Shown: one piece after another, positions 27,539 to 36,451 of the stretch
Position numbering within the stretch: the stretch's first letter is position 1
Layout: every line of letters starts with the position of its first letter
NCBI GenBank assembly: GCA_030149205.1
Contig: JASBSB010000006.1
Coordinates: 434,001-498,000 of the forward strand
DNA length: 64,000 bases
Source of the DNA: Candidatus Heimdallarchaeota archaeon
GTDB lineage: Archaea > Asgardarchaeota > Heimdallarchaeia > Heimdallarchaeales > Kariarchaeaceae
Direction of reading: 5' to 3'
Notes under the pieces: generated by a model
Seen by the model: only the letters and a program-made list of their open reading frames with translations
What the model was told of the DNA's origin: nothing
The model's database searches: none
Made by a program: the position numbers and the translations under genes

Positions 27539-28267
27539 ATGCAAAAAAATACCTTACTTGCTATATTTGCTCATCCTGATGATGAAATGTCATGTGCTGG
27601 AACATTGTTAAAACATTCAAAAAAAGGAGATGATGTACACTTAGCTTTTCTTACTCATGGAAGCAATACTACATTTATAGATGGAGATGCCGACGCAATC
27701 TCTAAAAAAAGAATGGAACATACAAGAAAAATCGAGAAGCATTTGGGTGTGTCAGTCCACTTTTTAAATTTTAAAGATTCACAGGTGGAAGTTTCTGTAG
27801 AAGGAGGATACATAATAGCCGAACTTATTAAAGAGATAAGACCAAATGCTATCATAACTTGGAATAAGATGAAATTTCTTGGGGGAGGTCATCCTGACCA
27901 TAGAAACACCTCACAATTAGTGGTAGATGCCATATCATATGCACGATACAAAAGGGCAGAAAGTAAATTTAATCCTTACCGAAATAATATATCACTTTAT
28001 CAGTATTATGATGATGTTTCTGATCCCCATGCACAGTTGATTTACATTGATGTTTCTGAGGAATTTGATGAGATAATGAAATTCATTGACATATATCAAG
28101 AAGCATATGGAAGTTGGGACATTAAGAGTTTAGCTAATATTAAACTAGAGACCGCTGGATGGAAGAGTAATGTAAAATATGCAGAGGTGTTCCAAGTGTT
28201 CATGAGGGGATACCCAGCACAAGATTATCTCGATTTGAGAAACTCCAGTAAATTGAATTCTGAATAA
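27539..28267 (+). CDS. PIG-L/LmbE-family deacetylase
   Basis: This 242-residue protein has the family's zinc motifs: FAHPDDEMSCAGTL near the N-terminus (His, and Asp-Asp of HPDDE) and GGGHPDHRNTSQLV (about residue 119; the HPDH that supplies the third ligand). Members remove N-acetyl groups from GlcNAc-containing molecules, including GlcNAc-inositol lipids and thiol precursors. The archaeal substrate is open; a role in glycolipid or N-glycan metabolism is inference. It stands alone. Confidence 0.9.
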   Translation: MQKNTLLAIFAHPDDEMSCAGTLLKHSKKGDDVHLAFLTHGSNTTFIDGDADAISKKRMEHTRKIEKHLGVSVHFLNFKDSQVEVSVEGGYIIAELIKEIRPNAIITWNKMKFLGGGHPDHRNTSQLVVDAISYARYKRAESKFNPYRNNISLYQYYDDVSDPHAQLIYIDVSEEFDEIMKFIDIYQEAYGSWDIKSLANIKLETAGWKSNVKYAEVFQVFMRGYPAQDYLDLRNSSKLNSE

Positions 28268-28440
28268 TTATCTTATTGAATAAGAAAAGACCTATAATTA
28301 AATTCATGATTTTTCTTATCCTTAAGCAAGCGGTTCCACATTAATATTCTGAGAAAAGAACTCCTAAAACAGATTATCTAATTTTATTACAGTTGATTAA
28401 TCTATTTCTAATGTAAATCTAATTTTTTAAATTGTATGAT

Positions 28441-29433
28441 TTAATTTCTACGCTTTTTAATAAAAACAACTATTGCAACAAGACCAATGGTGACTGCAAC
28501 GAAATTCAATGGGGATGAACTTTTTGTTGCGACAGAGTTAAAGAAATAATCAATTACTGTATCAACAACTATCATCCCATCATGTGCCTTTCCAGATTTT
28601 TCTAAGGTCTTCCCATACATGTTTTTGTAGCTGGTAAAGTCAGCCTCACCACTTACTACAACCATATTACTTTTCATAGTCTCTGTTGCTAAAAGTGGAT
28701 AATTCCCTGTGGTAGTTGAGGTAACATAGAAATCTGCTGCAGTACCACTTAAGTCTTGATCTAAGGCAGTGGCATTTGCAGATGATTTAACAACAACCTG
28801 AACGTTAGTTGGGGTTGTGGTCCTTAAATCTTTTGCAACACCATTTTGTTCATAGTAGACCGCTGTGGGGCCATGGAATGGGGCAGTAAAGTTTGTGACT
28901 TGACTCTTAATTTTGTCAGCAATTGCTCCAGTTCCTAGTTGGTTGGCGACAACTCTGTATGATGCCCCATCTTTCCAAACTGGATCTGCAACTGCACCTG
29001 CGTCTAATCTAAGAACAGAACCCACGAGCTTCAAGACTGGGTTTATTTTTGATGCGTTGAAATAACCACCAAAATCACTGTCACCAGCGACCCATAAAAG
29101 TTTGTTACCCTGATCAAACCAAGTTTTAATAAATGTTAAATTGTCTGAGTCCTTAAACTGATTACCAGGAAGGAGTAGTGCATCAACATTCTTTGTAGTT
29201 AGATTTCCCTTTAAGTTAGCTAGAGTCATGGTTGTACTATTGATAACAGTATTTGACTTAGCTGTGTAATTAGTGTAAAATCCACTAATATCTGTGTGTG
29301 CTGGGCTTGAACCTAAGTACACTAGGAAGGTTTTCCCGGATACACCAACAGCACCAGAAGCTGGAAGGCTTGCGCTTGCAACCATTAAACTAATGAGTAG
29401 CAATCCAAAGCCGAATCCTAATTTTTTTTTCAT
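28441..29433 (-). CDS. secreted surface protein with C-terminal membrane anchor
   Basis: This 330-residue protein has a signal peptide (MKKKLGFGFGLLLISLMVAS, cleavage near ASG-A). A Thr/Ser/Asn-rich exterior carries many NxT/NxS sequons (NYT, NST, NFT, NLT). A C-terminal membrane helix (about 310-326) ends in KKRRN. The central fold (VDALLLPGNQFKDSDNLTFIKTWFDQGNKLLWVAGDSDF) resembles a class-I glutamine amidotransferase/DUF4350-like flavodoxin domain without a catalytic Cys. It is probably displayed outside the cell and N-glycosylated. ATG 29433 is chosen because the GTG at 29442 is part of the GGTGAAAA ribosome-binding motif. Confidence 0.8.
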   Translation of the reverse strand: MKKKLGFGFGLLLISLMVASASLPASGAVGVSGKTFLVYLGSSPAHTDISGFYTNYTAKSNTVINSTTMTLANLKGNLTTKNVDALLLPGNQFKDSDNLTFIKTWFDQGNKLLWVAGDSDFGGYFNASKINPVLKLVGSVLRLDAGAVADPVWKDGASYRVVANQLGTGAIADKIKSQVTNFTAPFHGPTAVYYEQNGVAKDLRTTTPTNVQVVVKSSANATALDQDLSGTAADFYVTSTTTGNYPLLATETMKSNMVVVSGEADFTSYKNMYGKTLEKSGKAHDGMIVVDTVIDYFFNSVATKSSSPLNFVAVTIGLVAIVVFIKKRRN

Positions 29434-29570
29434 AATTTTCACCTATTTGAGGTTGATTTGACGTTAAATTTCTTGTACTTAAATGCTTCGGAAATTATCT
29501 CATACAATCCACATAGTTAAAGTATATCCAATTTTAAAGGCTTTTAATTAATATTTAAGACTTTAGCAGG

Positions 29571-29590
29571 TATATATTTATATAATAAAT
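29571..29590 (+). promoter_or_regulatory. TATA box region of the pseudo-hydrolase gene
   Basis: An uninterrupted T/A stretch (TATATATTTATATAATAAAT) lies 55-75 bases before the GTG start at 29646. It predicts initiation near 29605-29615, inside the palindrome that follows. Confidence 0.5.
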
Positions 29591-29603
29591 ACGGAGTATT
29601 TTT

Positions 29604-29621
29604 TAGTTCTATACAGAACTA
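29604..29621. promoter_or_regulatory. perfect 18-base palindromic operator candidate
   Basis: TAGTTCTATACAGAACTA is two perfect 7-base arms around ATAC, placed at the predicted transcription start downstream of the TATA box. The spacing and symmetry fit a homodimeric repressor site. CTATACA also occurs twice within it and just after (29609 and 29619), ten bases apart. The repressor is unknown. Confidence 0.5.
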
Positions 29622-29645
29622 TACAAATAGCTGGAACACTGTTTC

Positions 29646-30308
29646 GTGTTATTGAAAACCAGATTAATTGAATTCGAACAACCATTAGAAGTTGAACAAA
29701 ATCTGAAAAGTGGGGAACTTGGGGTTATACTAGGTCACGGGGATAGATCTGACATAGACCTCCCAATACTAAAATCCTTGACAAAAGAATTAAACAAAAA
29801 TGATGTAAGCGTTATCAAAGTACGATATCCATTTCGAGTTAGAGGAAAGAGGATTCCCGACAACTCAGAGCTTTTAGATCGAGCATTACTTAGTGTTTGG
29901 AATTGGGTGGAATCTGACTCAAACCTTTCTAAGAAAAAATGGGCGATTGGAGGTCACGACCTTGGAGCTAAAGTAGCATTACGGGTTTCTTCTCTTATTA
30001 TGCAAAATGACAAGCCAATCCCTACAATATGCCTCAATTTTCCAATGTATCCACCCAATAGACCTGAGAAATTAAATATAAATGAAATTCACGCTATAGT
30101 TGGTCCTGTATTGTTTATTCAAACAGACAAAAATTCAAAAGGTACCTTTACAAGGTTGCAAAATCAGCTTGCGATGTATGCATCCTTTTGTGAGATGAAA
30201 CTCATCAAAGGTGGAGATATCGACTTTGAGATAAAGGGGAAACCTGCTTCACTCGTGGCAAAGTGGATAACAAATGACATTTTAACTTTTATGCGGAATA
30301 ACCTTTAA
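29646..30308 (+). CDS. KANL3/Tex30-like alpha/beta-hydrolase fold protein lacking the catalytic Ser
   Basis: This 220-residue protein follows the dienelactone-hydrolase/KANL3-Tex30 pattern: GVILGHGDRSDIDLP (oxyanion region), VRYPFRVRGKRIPD, an elbow at IGGHDLGAKVAL, and LFIQTDKNSKG. The elbow normally reads GGxSxGG; here Ser is replaced by Asp. The late His of the triad (GxDHSF in relatives) is also missing, as the segment reads GGDIDFEI. The protein is therefore probably not a classical hydrolase. It starts with GTG. It has its own promoter and a palindromic operator candidate. Confidence 0.75.
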   Translation: MLLKTRLIEFEQPLEVEQNLKSGELGVILGHGDRSDIDLPILKSLTKELNKNDVSVIKVRYPFRVRGKRIPDNSELLDRALLSVWNWVESDSNLSKKKWAIGGHDLGAKVALRVSSLIMQNDKPIPTICLNFPMYPPNRPEKLNINEIHAIVGPVLFIQTDKNSKGTFTRLQNQLAMYASFCEMKLIKGGDIDFEIKGKPASLVAKWITNDILTFMRNNL

Positions 30309-30394
30309 TTAAGTTGTAAAATAAAATTGAGATTTTTGACAGTATTATAAATTCTTTAAAAAATCATATTAACTGTCTCCCGAAATTTAGGTTA

Positions 30395-33292
30395 GTGAGT
30401 TCAGAAAATATAGAACAAATACCCTTTCACTCCAAAAAATTAGGAGAAACCTTGGACATTTTTTCAACAGACAAGGAGTTAGGGATTCATTCTAGTAAAG
30501 TTGCAGGTCTTCATGAAAAATATGGATACAACAAGATAATTCAAAAACCGCCTAGCATCTGGAAGGTGTATCTCGCCCCCTTATTTGACACTTTGATAAC
30601 TATATATTTGATAATGGCGGGGATACTTTCATTATTATCGGCCTTCGTACCTGGGGTTCGTGGTCAGGTTACCTTCTGGATAATAATAATTGCATTGAAC
30701 ATGATATTGGCAATCTTTCAACAATATCGAGCACAGAAAAAGGTTGATGCATTAAAGAAACTAAGCCCTCAAAAGGCTAATGTAATTAGAGATGGACTAG
30801 AAATTGAAGTTTTGTCAGAAAATTTAATCCCAGGCGATATCATTATTCTCGGACTGGGTGATAAAATTCCAGCAGATGCCAGACTAATTGAGACTAACAA
30901 TTTATCTATTGATGAAGCATCTCTTACGGGAGAGAGTGTTCCTATACAAAAGTTCAGAACTTCACAGTTAAATTCTGCTCTTCCTGCTGAAACACCCATT
31001 GGAGAGAGGGGAAATATGATATATCTGGGTACTTTCATACAGACAGGATCTGCTAAAGCAGTGGTCTGTCAAATTGGAAATAACACAGAGTTGGGTAAAA
31101 TTTCCAGCAAGATGGATGAGCTCACAGAGGTAGAGATTCCTCTAAGAACAAAGATCAACGCTCTTGGAAGGGGATTAGGGATTTTGATGAGTGTTTTCTT
31201 AGCAATTGCAATAATAGTCAAATTTTGGATACGAATGGTTCAAGGGTCAAACTTCACCATTGATCAGATTGCCAAGGATATTGCTGATTCAATTGTTAAC
31301 GCAATGGCAGTTATGCCGATCAACATTCCTCTACTTACAACGGTAGTATTGATCACTGGGGTACTCCAGATGGCAACAAAACAGGTTATCGTCAAAGAGC
31401 TCTCTGCTGTTGAAACATTAGGAAGAACCTCAGTTTTATGCTCTGATAAAACCGGGACAATGACCACGTCTAAGATGACAGTTGTCAAATTCTGGAACAG
31501 AGTCTCTATGGTTGATGTAAACGCAATTGATGGTACTGTTGAGACATATGTGGATGGAAAGGAGGTCAGTCTTGATAAAATTATCAAGGATGAGAACAAT
31601 AAACTTTTCCTGTACAATGCCCTGTTGAATAACAGTGCAAAGTTAGTTGAAACATCTGATCCAGAACATTTTGACATAGCTGGTAATCCAACAGATGGTG
31701 CTTTGTTGACCCTTTGTGTGAGAATTGGACTTCCCATTCGTAAAATCAAAGATAGCTTTGTACAGATCAAATCCTACCCATTTGATTCCAAGGTTAAAAG
31801 AATGTCTGGGGTCTTTGAAGACAAAAGCTCCAAACAGCTTCTAGCTTTCACTAAGGGGGCTTCTGATATACTTCTACCACTTTGTACCCAAATTAAGGAC
31901 TCTTCATCTTCAACAAAATTAACTAAGAAGAAAAGAGACGAGATCCTGAGTCAGATCAACAAGTTGGCTAACCAAGGATACAGAATAATTTCTCTTGCGT
32001 ATAAAACATTAGACAGCATTCCAGAGGATGAAGATGACTTAGTTGAAGAAAGAAAGAGAATAGAATCAGACTTGACCTATTTAGGATATACTGTAATTCT
32101 AGACCCTCCACGACCAGGTGTAAAAGAAGCGGTAGCAAAACTTGATAGCGCAGGTATATTTCCTGTTATGATTACAGGTGACGCACCATCAACAGCTGGT
32201 ACAATTGCGCAACAAGTAGGCATTCTAGACCCAGATGAATTGGTAATTGAAGGGAAGGAAATCATGGATTTAAACGATGAAGATTTTCTTAAGGTTTCTG
32301 TTTTTGCAAGGGTTTCACCTCAAGATAAACAAGTGATAGTAGAACGGTACCAAGACGTAGGCAAAGTTGTAACAATGACAGGTGATGGTGTGAATGATTC
32401 ACTTGCAATTGCTATGGCTGATGCTGGAGTAGCCATGGGGATTACTGGTACAGAGGTTACAAAGGAGGCAGCAGATATGATTATAGCAGATGATTCATAT
32501 GTAAGTCTAGTTACAGGGGTTGAAGAGGGAAGAAACCTTTTTGAGAAGATACGAATAATGATCTTCTTTTATATTGCTGTAAACTTTGCAGAGGCAATAA
32601 TGTATTTCTCAACCCAATTCTTAATGGAACAGGGGAACTTCCTTCAGCTTTTGAACAACTATCAGAGAACCTATATTTTCTCAATAGTACACGCCCTTCC
32701 ACCATTAGCAATAATTTTTGGGAATAATGATTGGGAAATTATGAAACTCAAACCTAGAGAACAAGCTGCAATTTTGTCTAAACGAATGATCCAAGCTTTG
32801 ATTCTCTATTCTTTATTATCTGTCAGTGGGATTTTGTTAGTTTATTTCATGCAAGATGGTAATTTCCTGGGATGGTTAGGTGTGAGCAGTTTTAATAAAC
32901 TAGGATTCAACCCAGAGTTTAGAACACCTGATTTTCCAAAACAACCAATTGAATGGACCCAAGCAAAAGCTAGAACCATGTTACTTTCCGTGATTTACAT
33001 CTCAGAAACATTCATGGTTATTAGTATTAGGAGAATGAACAGATCATTCATTCAAAGTCTAAGAGACTCAAATCTATTCATATTAGCAATGGTTTTCTCC
33101 CCACTTATCATTCATTTTGGACTCATGTACATCTTTCCAATTCAATATTTCATTGGGTATTTTGGGATCAACATTGACCTAATCTTTCTAGACCCGCTGG
33201 ATCTCTTCATTGTTTTCTTTTTCGGATTACTGCCGGTTGCTGCATTAGAGATCTTTAAGAAGTTCGTAAGAGAAAAGGGTGAACAATTTTGA
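30395..33292 (+). CDS. P-type cation-transporting ATPase with atypical M4 motif
   Basis: This 965-residue protein has P2-type order: cytoplasmic N-terminus, M1-M2 (about 65-110), actuator with LTGES, M3-M4 (about 260-325), phosphorylation site CSDKTGTMTT, and hinge MTGDGVNDSLAIAMADAG, then six C-terminal helices. P2 calcium pumps have PEGLP in M4; here the equivalent reads PINIP, so the Glu ligand is lost. M5 has VNFAEA, keeping the Asn-x-x-Glu pattern. Ion specificity therefore cannot be taken from calcium-pump relatives; protons or monovalent ions are possible. The start is GTG 30395, about 25 bases after an AT-rich stretch. Confidence 0.88.
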   Translation: MSSENIEQIPFHSKKLGETLDIFSTDKELGIHSSKVAGLHEKYGYNKIIQKPPSIWKVYLAPLFDTLITIYLIMAGILSLLSAFVPGVRGQVTFWIIIIALNMILAIFQQYRAQKKVDALKKLSPQKANVIRDGLEIEVLSENLIPGDIIILGLGDKIPADARLIETNNLSIDEASLTGESVPIQKFRTSQLNSALPAETPIGERGNMIYLGTFIQTGSAKAVVCQIGNNTELGKISSKMDELTEVEIPLRTKINALGRGLGILMSVFLAIAIIVKFWIRMVQGSNFTIDQIAKDIADSIVNAMAVMPINIPLLTTVVLITGVLQMATKQVIVKELSAVETLGRTSVLCSDKTGTMTTSKMTVVKFWNRVSMVDVNAIDGTVETYVDGKEVSLDKIIKDENNKLFLYNALLNNSAKLVETSDPEHFDIAGNPTDGALLTLCVRIGLPIRKIKDSFVQIKSYPFDSKVKRMSGVFEDKSSKQLLAFTKGASDILLPLCTQIKDSSSSTKLTKKKRDEILSQINKLANQGYRIISLAYKTLDSIPEDEDDLVEERKRIESDLTYLGYTVILDPPRPGVKEAVAKLDSAGIFPVMITGDAPSTAGTIAQQVGILDPDELVIEGKEIMDLNDEDFLKVSVFARVSPQDKQVIVERYQDVGKVVTMTGDGVNDSLAIAMADAGVAMGITGTEVTKEAADMIIADDSYVSLVTGVEEGRNLFEKIRIMIFFYIAVNFAEAIMYFSTQFLMEQGNFLQLLNNYQRTYIFSIVHALPPLAIIFGNNDWEIMKLKPREQAAILSKRMIQALILYSLLSVSGILLVYFMQDGNFLGWLGVSSFNKLGFNPEFRTPDFPKQPIEWTQAKARTMLLSVIYISETFMVISIRRMNRSFIQSLRDSNLFILAMVFSPLIIHFGLMYIFPIQYFIGYFGINIDLIFLDPLDLFIVFFFGLLPVAALEIFKKFVREKGEQF

Positions 33293-33333
33293 GTAAATTG
33301 TAAAGAGAAGATACTTTAAGTCAAAATTCTTGT

Positions 33334-33354
33334 GGTCTCTCCCATCGAGAGTCC
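33334..33354 (+). other. hairpin between P-type ATPase and fttA
   Basis: GGTCTCTC and GAGAGTCC pair as eight positions with one mismatch around a 5-base loop, just upstream of the TATTTATAAA box of the next gene. It may be a 3-prime-end structure of the P-type ATPase transcript or a protein-binding site. No long T-run follows it. Confidence 0.35.
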
Positions 33355-33446
33355 ATTTATTTATAAAGTTTATAGAGGTCTATTAATTATTCTCCTTCGG
33401 TTAAGTCATTCTATGGTGAGATTGAAGATTGTTTTGAGGGTCTATT

Positions 33447-35360
33447 TTGAAGCAGAATAAATCAATTGATGAAATTCGGGGAGAAATCGAAGAGATGATT
33501 CTAGATAATACTGAGGTTACAAACGTTGAATTTGAAGGACCTGAAATAGCAATCTATACTAAAAATATAAATTCATTAATTAGTGAACCAAATTTTATTT
33601 CACAGCTAGCTAAAAAACTAAGAAAACGTGTTGTCATTCGTCCAGATGTGAGCATTCGATCTGGGAAAAAGGATGTTGAGCAAATTGTTAGTCAAATAGT
33701 TTCTTCCTCTGTGGATATCAGCACAATTGAATTTGACGATGCACTTGGTGAAGTTATTGTTGAGGTCGATCATCCTGAGAAACTCAAAGGGGAGGGAATT
33801 GATAGTGTTGAATTAATCACAAAGAATACTGGATGGAGACCTCACTTCTATAGAACACCACCCATTGAATCCACAATGATAAAATCAATTAGACACATCT
33901 TATTTTCTGAGACCGAGAGCAGAAAAAGAGCTTTGAAAAATATTGGAAGAATCATAAACCGACCAACTTATCTAAAAAAACCAATAGTGAGAATGACTGC
34001 ATTGGGTGGATATTTAGAGGTAGGTAGGTCATCCACACTCTTACAGACGGGGGACGCAGATATTCTTGTGGATTGTGGGGTAAGTGTCGGGTATAATGCA
34101 CCGGGAGAATACCTCCCAAGGTTTGACTTACCCGAGTTTGATATTAATGCATTAGATGCTGTTGTGATTACACATGCCCATTTAGATCATTCAGGATTTG
34201 TTCCTTTCCTTTTCAAATATGGATACAGAGGCCCGGTTTATTGCACTCCACCAACATTATATTTTATGATATTACTTCATTTAGATTACCTCGATGTAGC
34301 AACCAAAGAAGGTAAACTCCTTCCATATTCACGAACTGACGTGAGAGATGTTGTACTACACACGATAACCTTAAATTACAGCGAAGTAACAGATATTGCT
34401 CCAGGAGTAAAATTGACCTTTCAGAACGCAGGACATATTGTAGGATCAGCTCTAGCGCACTTGCATATTGGAAATGGACTTCATAACATCATGTTTGCTC
34501 ATGATTTTAGATTTGCCCCCTCGCGAATATTGGATCGAGCAGTCCATAAATTTGTTAGACTGGAAACATTAGTAATGGAGTCCACCTATGGAAACCCTGA
34601 AGATGTTGTTCCCTCAAGGAAAGAGTCTGAAGAGATGCTCCGGGAAATTATTGAATTAACACTGAACAGGGACGGGAAAGTGTTAATCCCTGTCCTTGCT
34701 GTGGGAAGAGCTCAGGAATTATTAGTAATTATAGAAGATCTTATGTTAAATGAGAAAATCCCCGAAGTCCCAATTTTTATTGATGGTATGATTCGTGAGG
34801 CAAATGCCATAACCTCTGCTTTTCCAGAGTTTCTTTCTAAAACACTTCAAGATGAAATCTTAGATAAACAACATAACCCATTTCTTGCTGAATTTTTCCA
34901 TAACGTTTCAGATGATAATACCAGAGATGAAATTATATCAGGAGATCCTTGTATTATATTTGCAACTAGTGGGATGTTAGCAGGTGGTCCATCAGTTAAG
35001 TACTTTACAGCTCTTGCTGAGGACGAAAAGAACTCTCTTATTTTTGTATCATATCAAGGAGCAGGGACTTTAGGTAGAAAAGTTGAAGATGGAACCCGAG
35101 ATATCCCTCTGAGAGATGATCGAGAGAAAACTTATCTCTTAAAAGTGAAGATGGAAGTTCACAAAATCTCAGGATTTACTGGTCATAGTGATAGAGGTGA
35201 GCTATTAGAATACATCAAAAGAATTTCACCTAGACCAAAAAGGTATGTAACTGTCCATGGTGAGGAAACGAAATGTAAGAATCTCGCTAAAACCATCCAT
35301 AAAATGGTAAAACGTGAAGCTTTAGCTCCACCAATCGGGACAACAGTTAGACTAGTATAA
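33447..35360 (+). CDS. fttA: archaeal CPSF ribonuclease / transcription termination factor FttA (aCPSF1)
   Basis: This 637-residue protein has two N-terminal KH domains (about 1-150), a metallo-beta-lactamase domain with THAHLDHSG (about residue 242), and a beta-CASP insert. C-terminal motifs include GFTGHSDRGEL and VHGEETKCKN. This is the aCPSF1 architecture: a dimeric endo/5-prime-3-prime exoribonuclease that ends transcription in archaea, homologous to the CPSF73 cleavage subunit. The start is TTG 33447 behind GAGGGT. A TATA box at about 33355-33364 leaves a leader of about 55 bases. It is monocistronic. Confidence 0.96.
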   Translation: MKQNKSIDEIRGEIEEMILDNTEVTNVEFEGPEIAIYTKNINSLISEPNFISQLAKKLRKRVVIRPDVSIRSGKKDVEQIVSQIVSSSVDISTIEFDDALGEVIVEVDHPEKLKGEGIDSVELITKNTGWRPHFYRTPPIESTMIKSIRHILFSETESRKRALKNIGRIINRPTYLKKPIVRMTALGGYLEVGRSSTLLQTGDADILVDCGVSVGYNAPGEYLPRFDLPEFDINALDAVVITHAHLDHSGFVPFLFKYGYRGPVYCTPPTLYFMILLHLDYLDVATKEGKLLPYSRTDVRDVVLHTITLNYSEVTDIAPGVKLTFQNAGHIVGSALAHLHIGNGLHNIMFAHDFRFAPSRILDRAVHKFVRLETLVMESTYGNPEDVVPSRKESEEMLREIIELTLNRDGKVLIPVLAVGRAQELLVIIEDLMLNEKIPEVPIFIDGMIREANAITSAFPEFLSKTLQDEILDKQHNPFLAEFFHNVSDDNTRDEIISGDPCIIFATSGMLAGGPSVKYFTALAEDEKNSLIFVSYQGAGTLGRKVEDGTRDIPLRDDREKTYLLKVKMEVHKISGFTGHSDRGELLEYIKRISPRPKRYVTVHGEETKCKNLAKTIHKMVKREALAPPIGTTVRLV

Positions 35361-35459
35361 AGTATATAAAAATATCTTAAGGGGTTGACAGGTTTCTTTC
35401 TAGTTAATTTTCTCGAATCATTTAAGAAGGTTTTATAAGGTGGAAGTGTATGGAAAATT

Positions 35460-36320
35460 GTGGTTATGACTGCATCAGAATACGTCGCGAGCGATTATAA
35501 TGCACTCACTGAATTAGAGAGAAAACTTGACCTTTATATCAGGGGGAACCGTGTGGAGTTTTTGGACGGGAGACTTGTTAATCTTGACCTTTCCTCTCTT
35601 AACTTAACTCACATTCCGAATACTATTGGACAATTTAAGGACTTAAGAACTTTAGATCTTTCTTATAACTCACTTTCAAAACTTCCTGAAGAGACTTCAC
35701 AACTTCCTAAATTAGAGGATTTGAATCTACGTCATAACAAACTAAAGTCACTTCCAAACGGAAATAAGAATGAGGGTTACTTTAAAAGCTTAAAAGAAAT
35801 TGACCTCAGCAAAAATAAGTTCACCAAATTCCCTCACTCATTAACAAAAATTGTAAATCTGGAAAAACTCCATTTAGACTACAATGAGATCGAAGAGCTT
35901 ATCCCTGAAATCTCAAAATTGACAAAACTTTATCGTGTGCATTTAAATTATTGCGCAATTAAAAACATTCCAGCTAGCATCGGTAATCTAATAAATCTTG
36001 AAGAACTCTATTTGGAGGGAAACGAGATCAAAGAGCTTCCCACAAGCTTAGTTGGATTGTCAAAGTTAAACACACTAGACCTCAGTTCAAACCCGATAAA
36101 CAATTTTCCAATTTCAGTTACTGAAATAAGAACTCTTGAAGAGTTAAAACTTAGAAGAACCAAAATAAGGGAATTACCCTACCAGATTAAAGAATTATAC
36201 AATTTGAAACAACTGGATCTCACAGCAACGCAAATCCCGGAATTAAACCAAAGAAGATTGTGGGGTGGATTTTCTGGAGATCAAGAAGAGATTCAAAAAC
36301 TCTTTGAATTAGTTCAGTAA
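35460..36320 (+). CDS. leucine-rich-repeat protein
   Basis: This 286-residue protein has about nine LRR units from residue 45 to the end, in the order LRTLDLSYNSLSKLPEE, LEDLNLRHNKLKSLPNG, LEELYLEGNEIKELPTS and others. The N-terminal 40 residues are helical and capped by LYIRGNRVEFLDGR. No signal peptide or extra domain is present. GTG 35460 and ATG 35466 are both possible starts. This is the most regular of the three LRR proteins and lies between fttA and the EndoQ-like gene. Probable binding scaffold with unknown partner. Confidence 0.85.
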   Translation: MVMTASEYVASDYNALTELERKLDLYIRGNRVEFLDGRLVNLDLSSLNLTHIPNTIGQFKDLRTLDLSYNSLSKLPEETSQLPKLEDLNLRHNKLKSLPNGNKNEGYFKSLKEIDLSKNKFTKFPHSLTKIVNLEKLHLDYNEIEELIPEISKLTKLYRVHLNYCAIKNIPASIGNLINLEELYLEGNEIKELPTSLVGLSKLNTLDLSSNPINNFPISVTEIRTLEELKLRRTKIRELPYQIKELYNLKQLDLTATQIPELNQRRLWGGFSGDQEEIQKLFELVQ

Positions 36321-36451
36321 TTAATTTTTAAGAGCTTCAAAAATTAATTTTATTAATTAGAATAATGTTATAATTATGATTATGACTTACAAATTACATT
36401 GTGATTACAGATGTTGGACAACTACTTATATTTATTTTCTAACAGTGAGTT

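Noticed and set aside
31264..31770. 168-codon frame opposite the P-type ATPase
   Set aside because: It mirrors the coding frame of a well-conserved gene and has no promoter or ribosome-binding site of its own.
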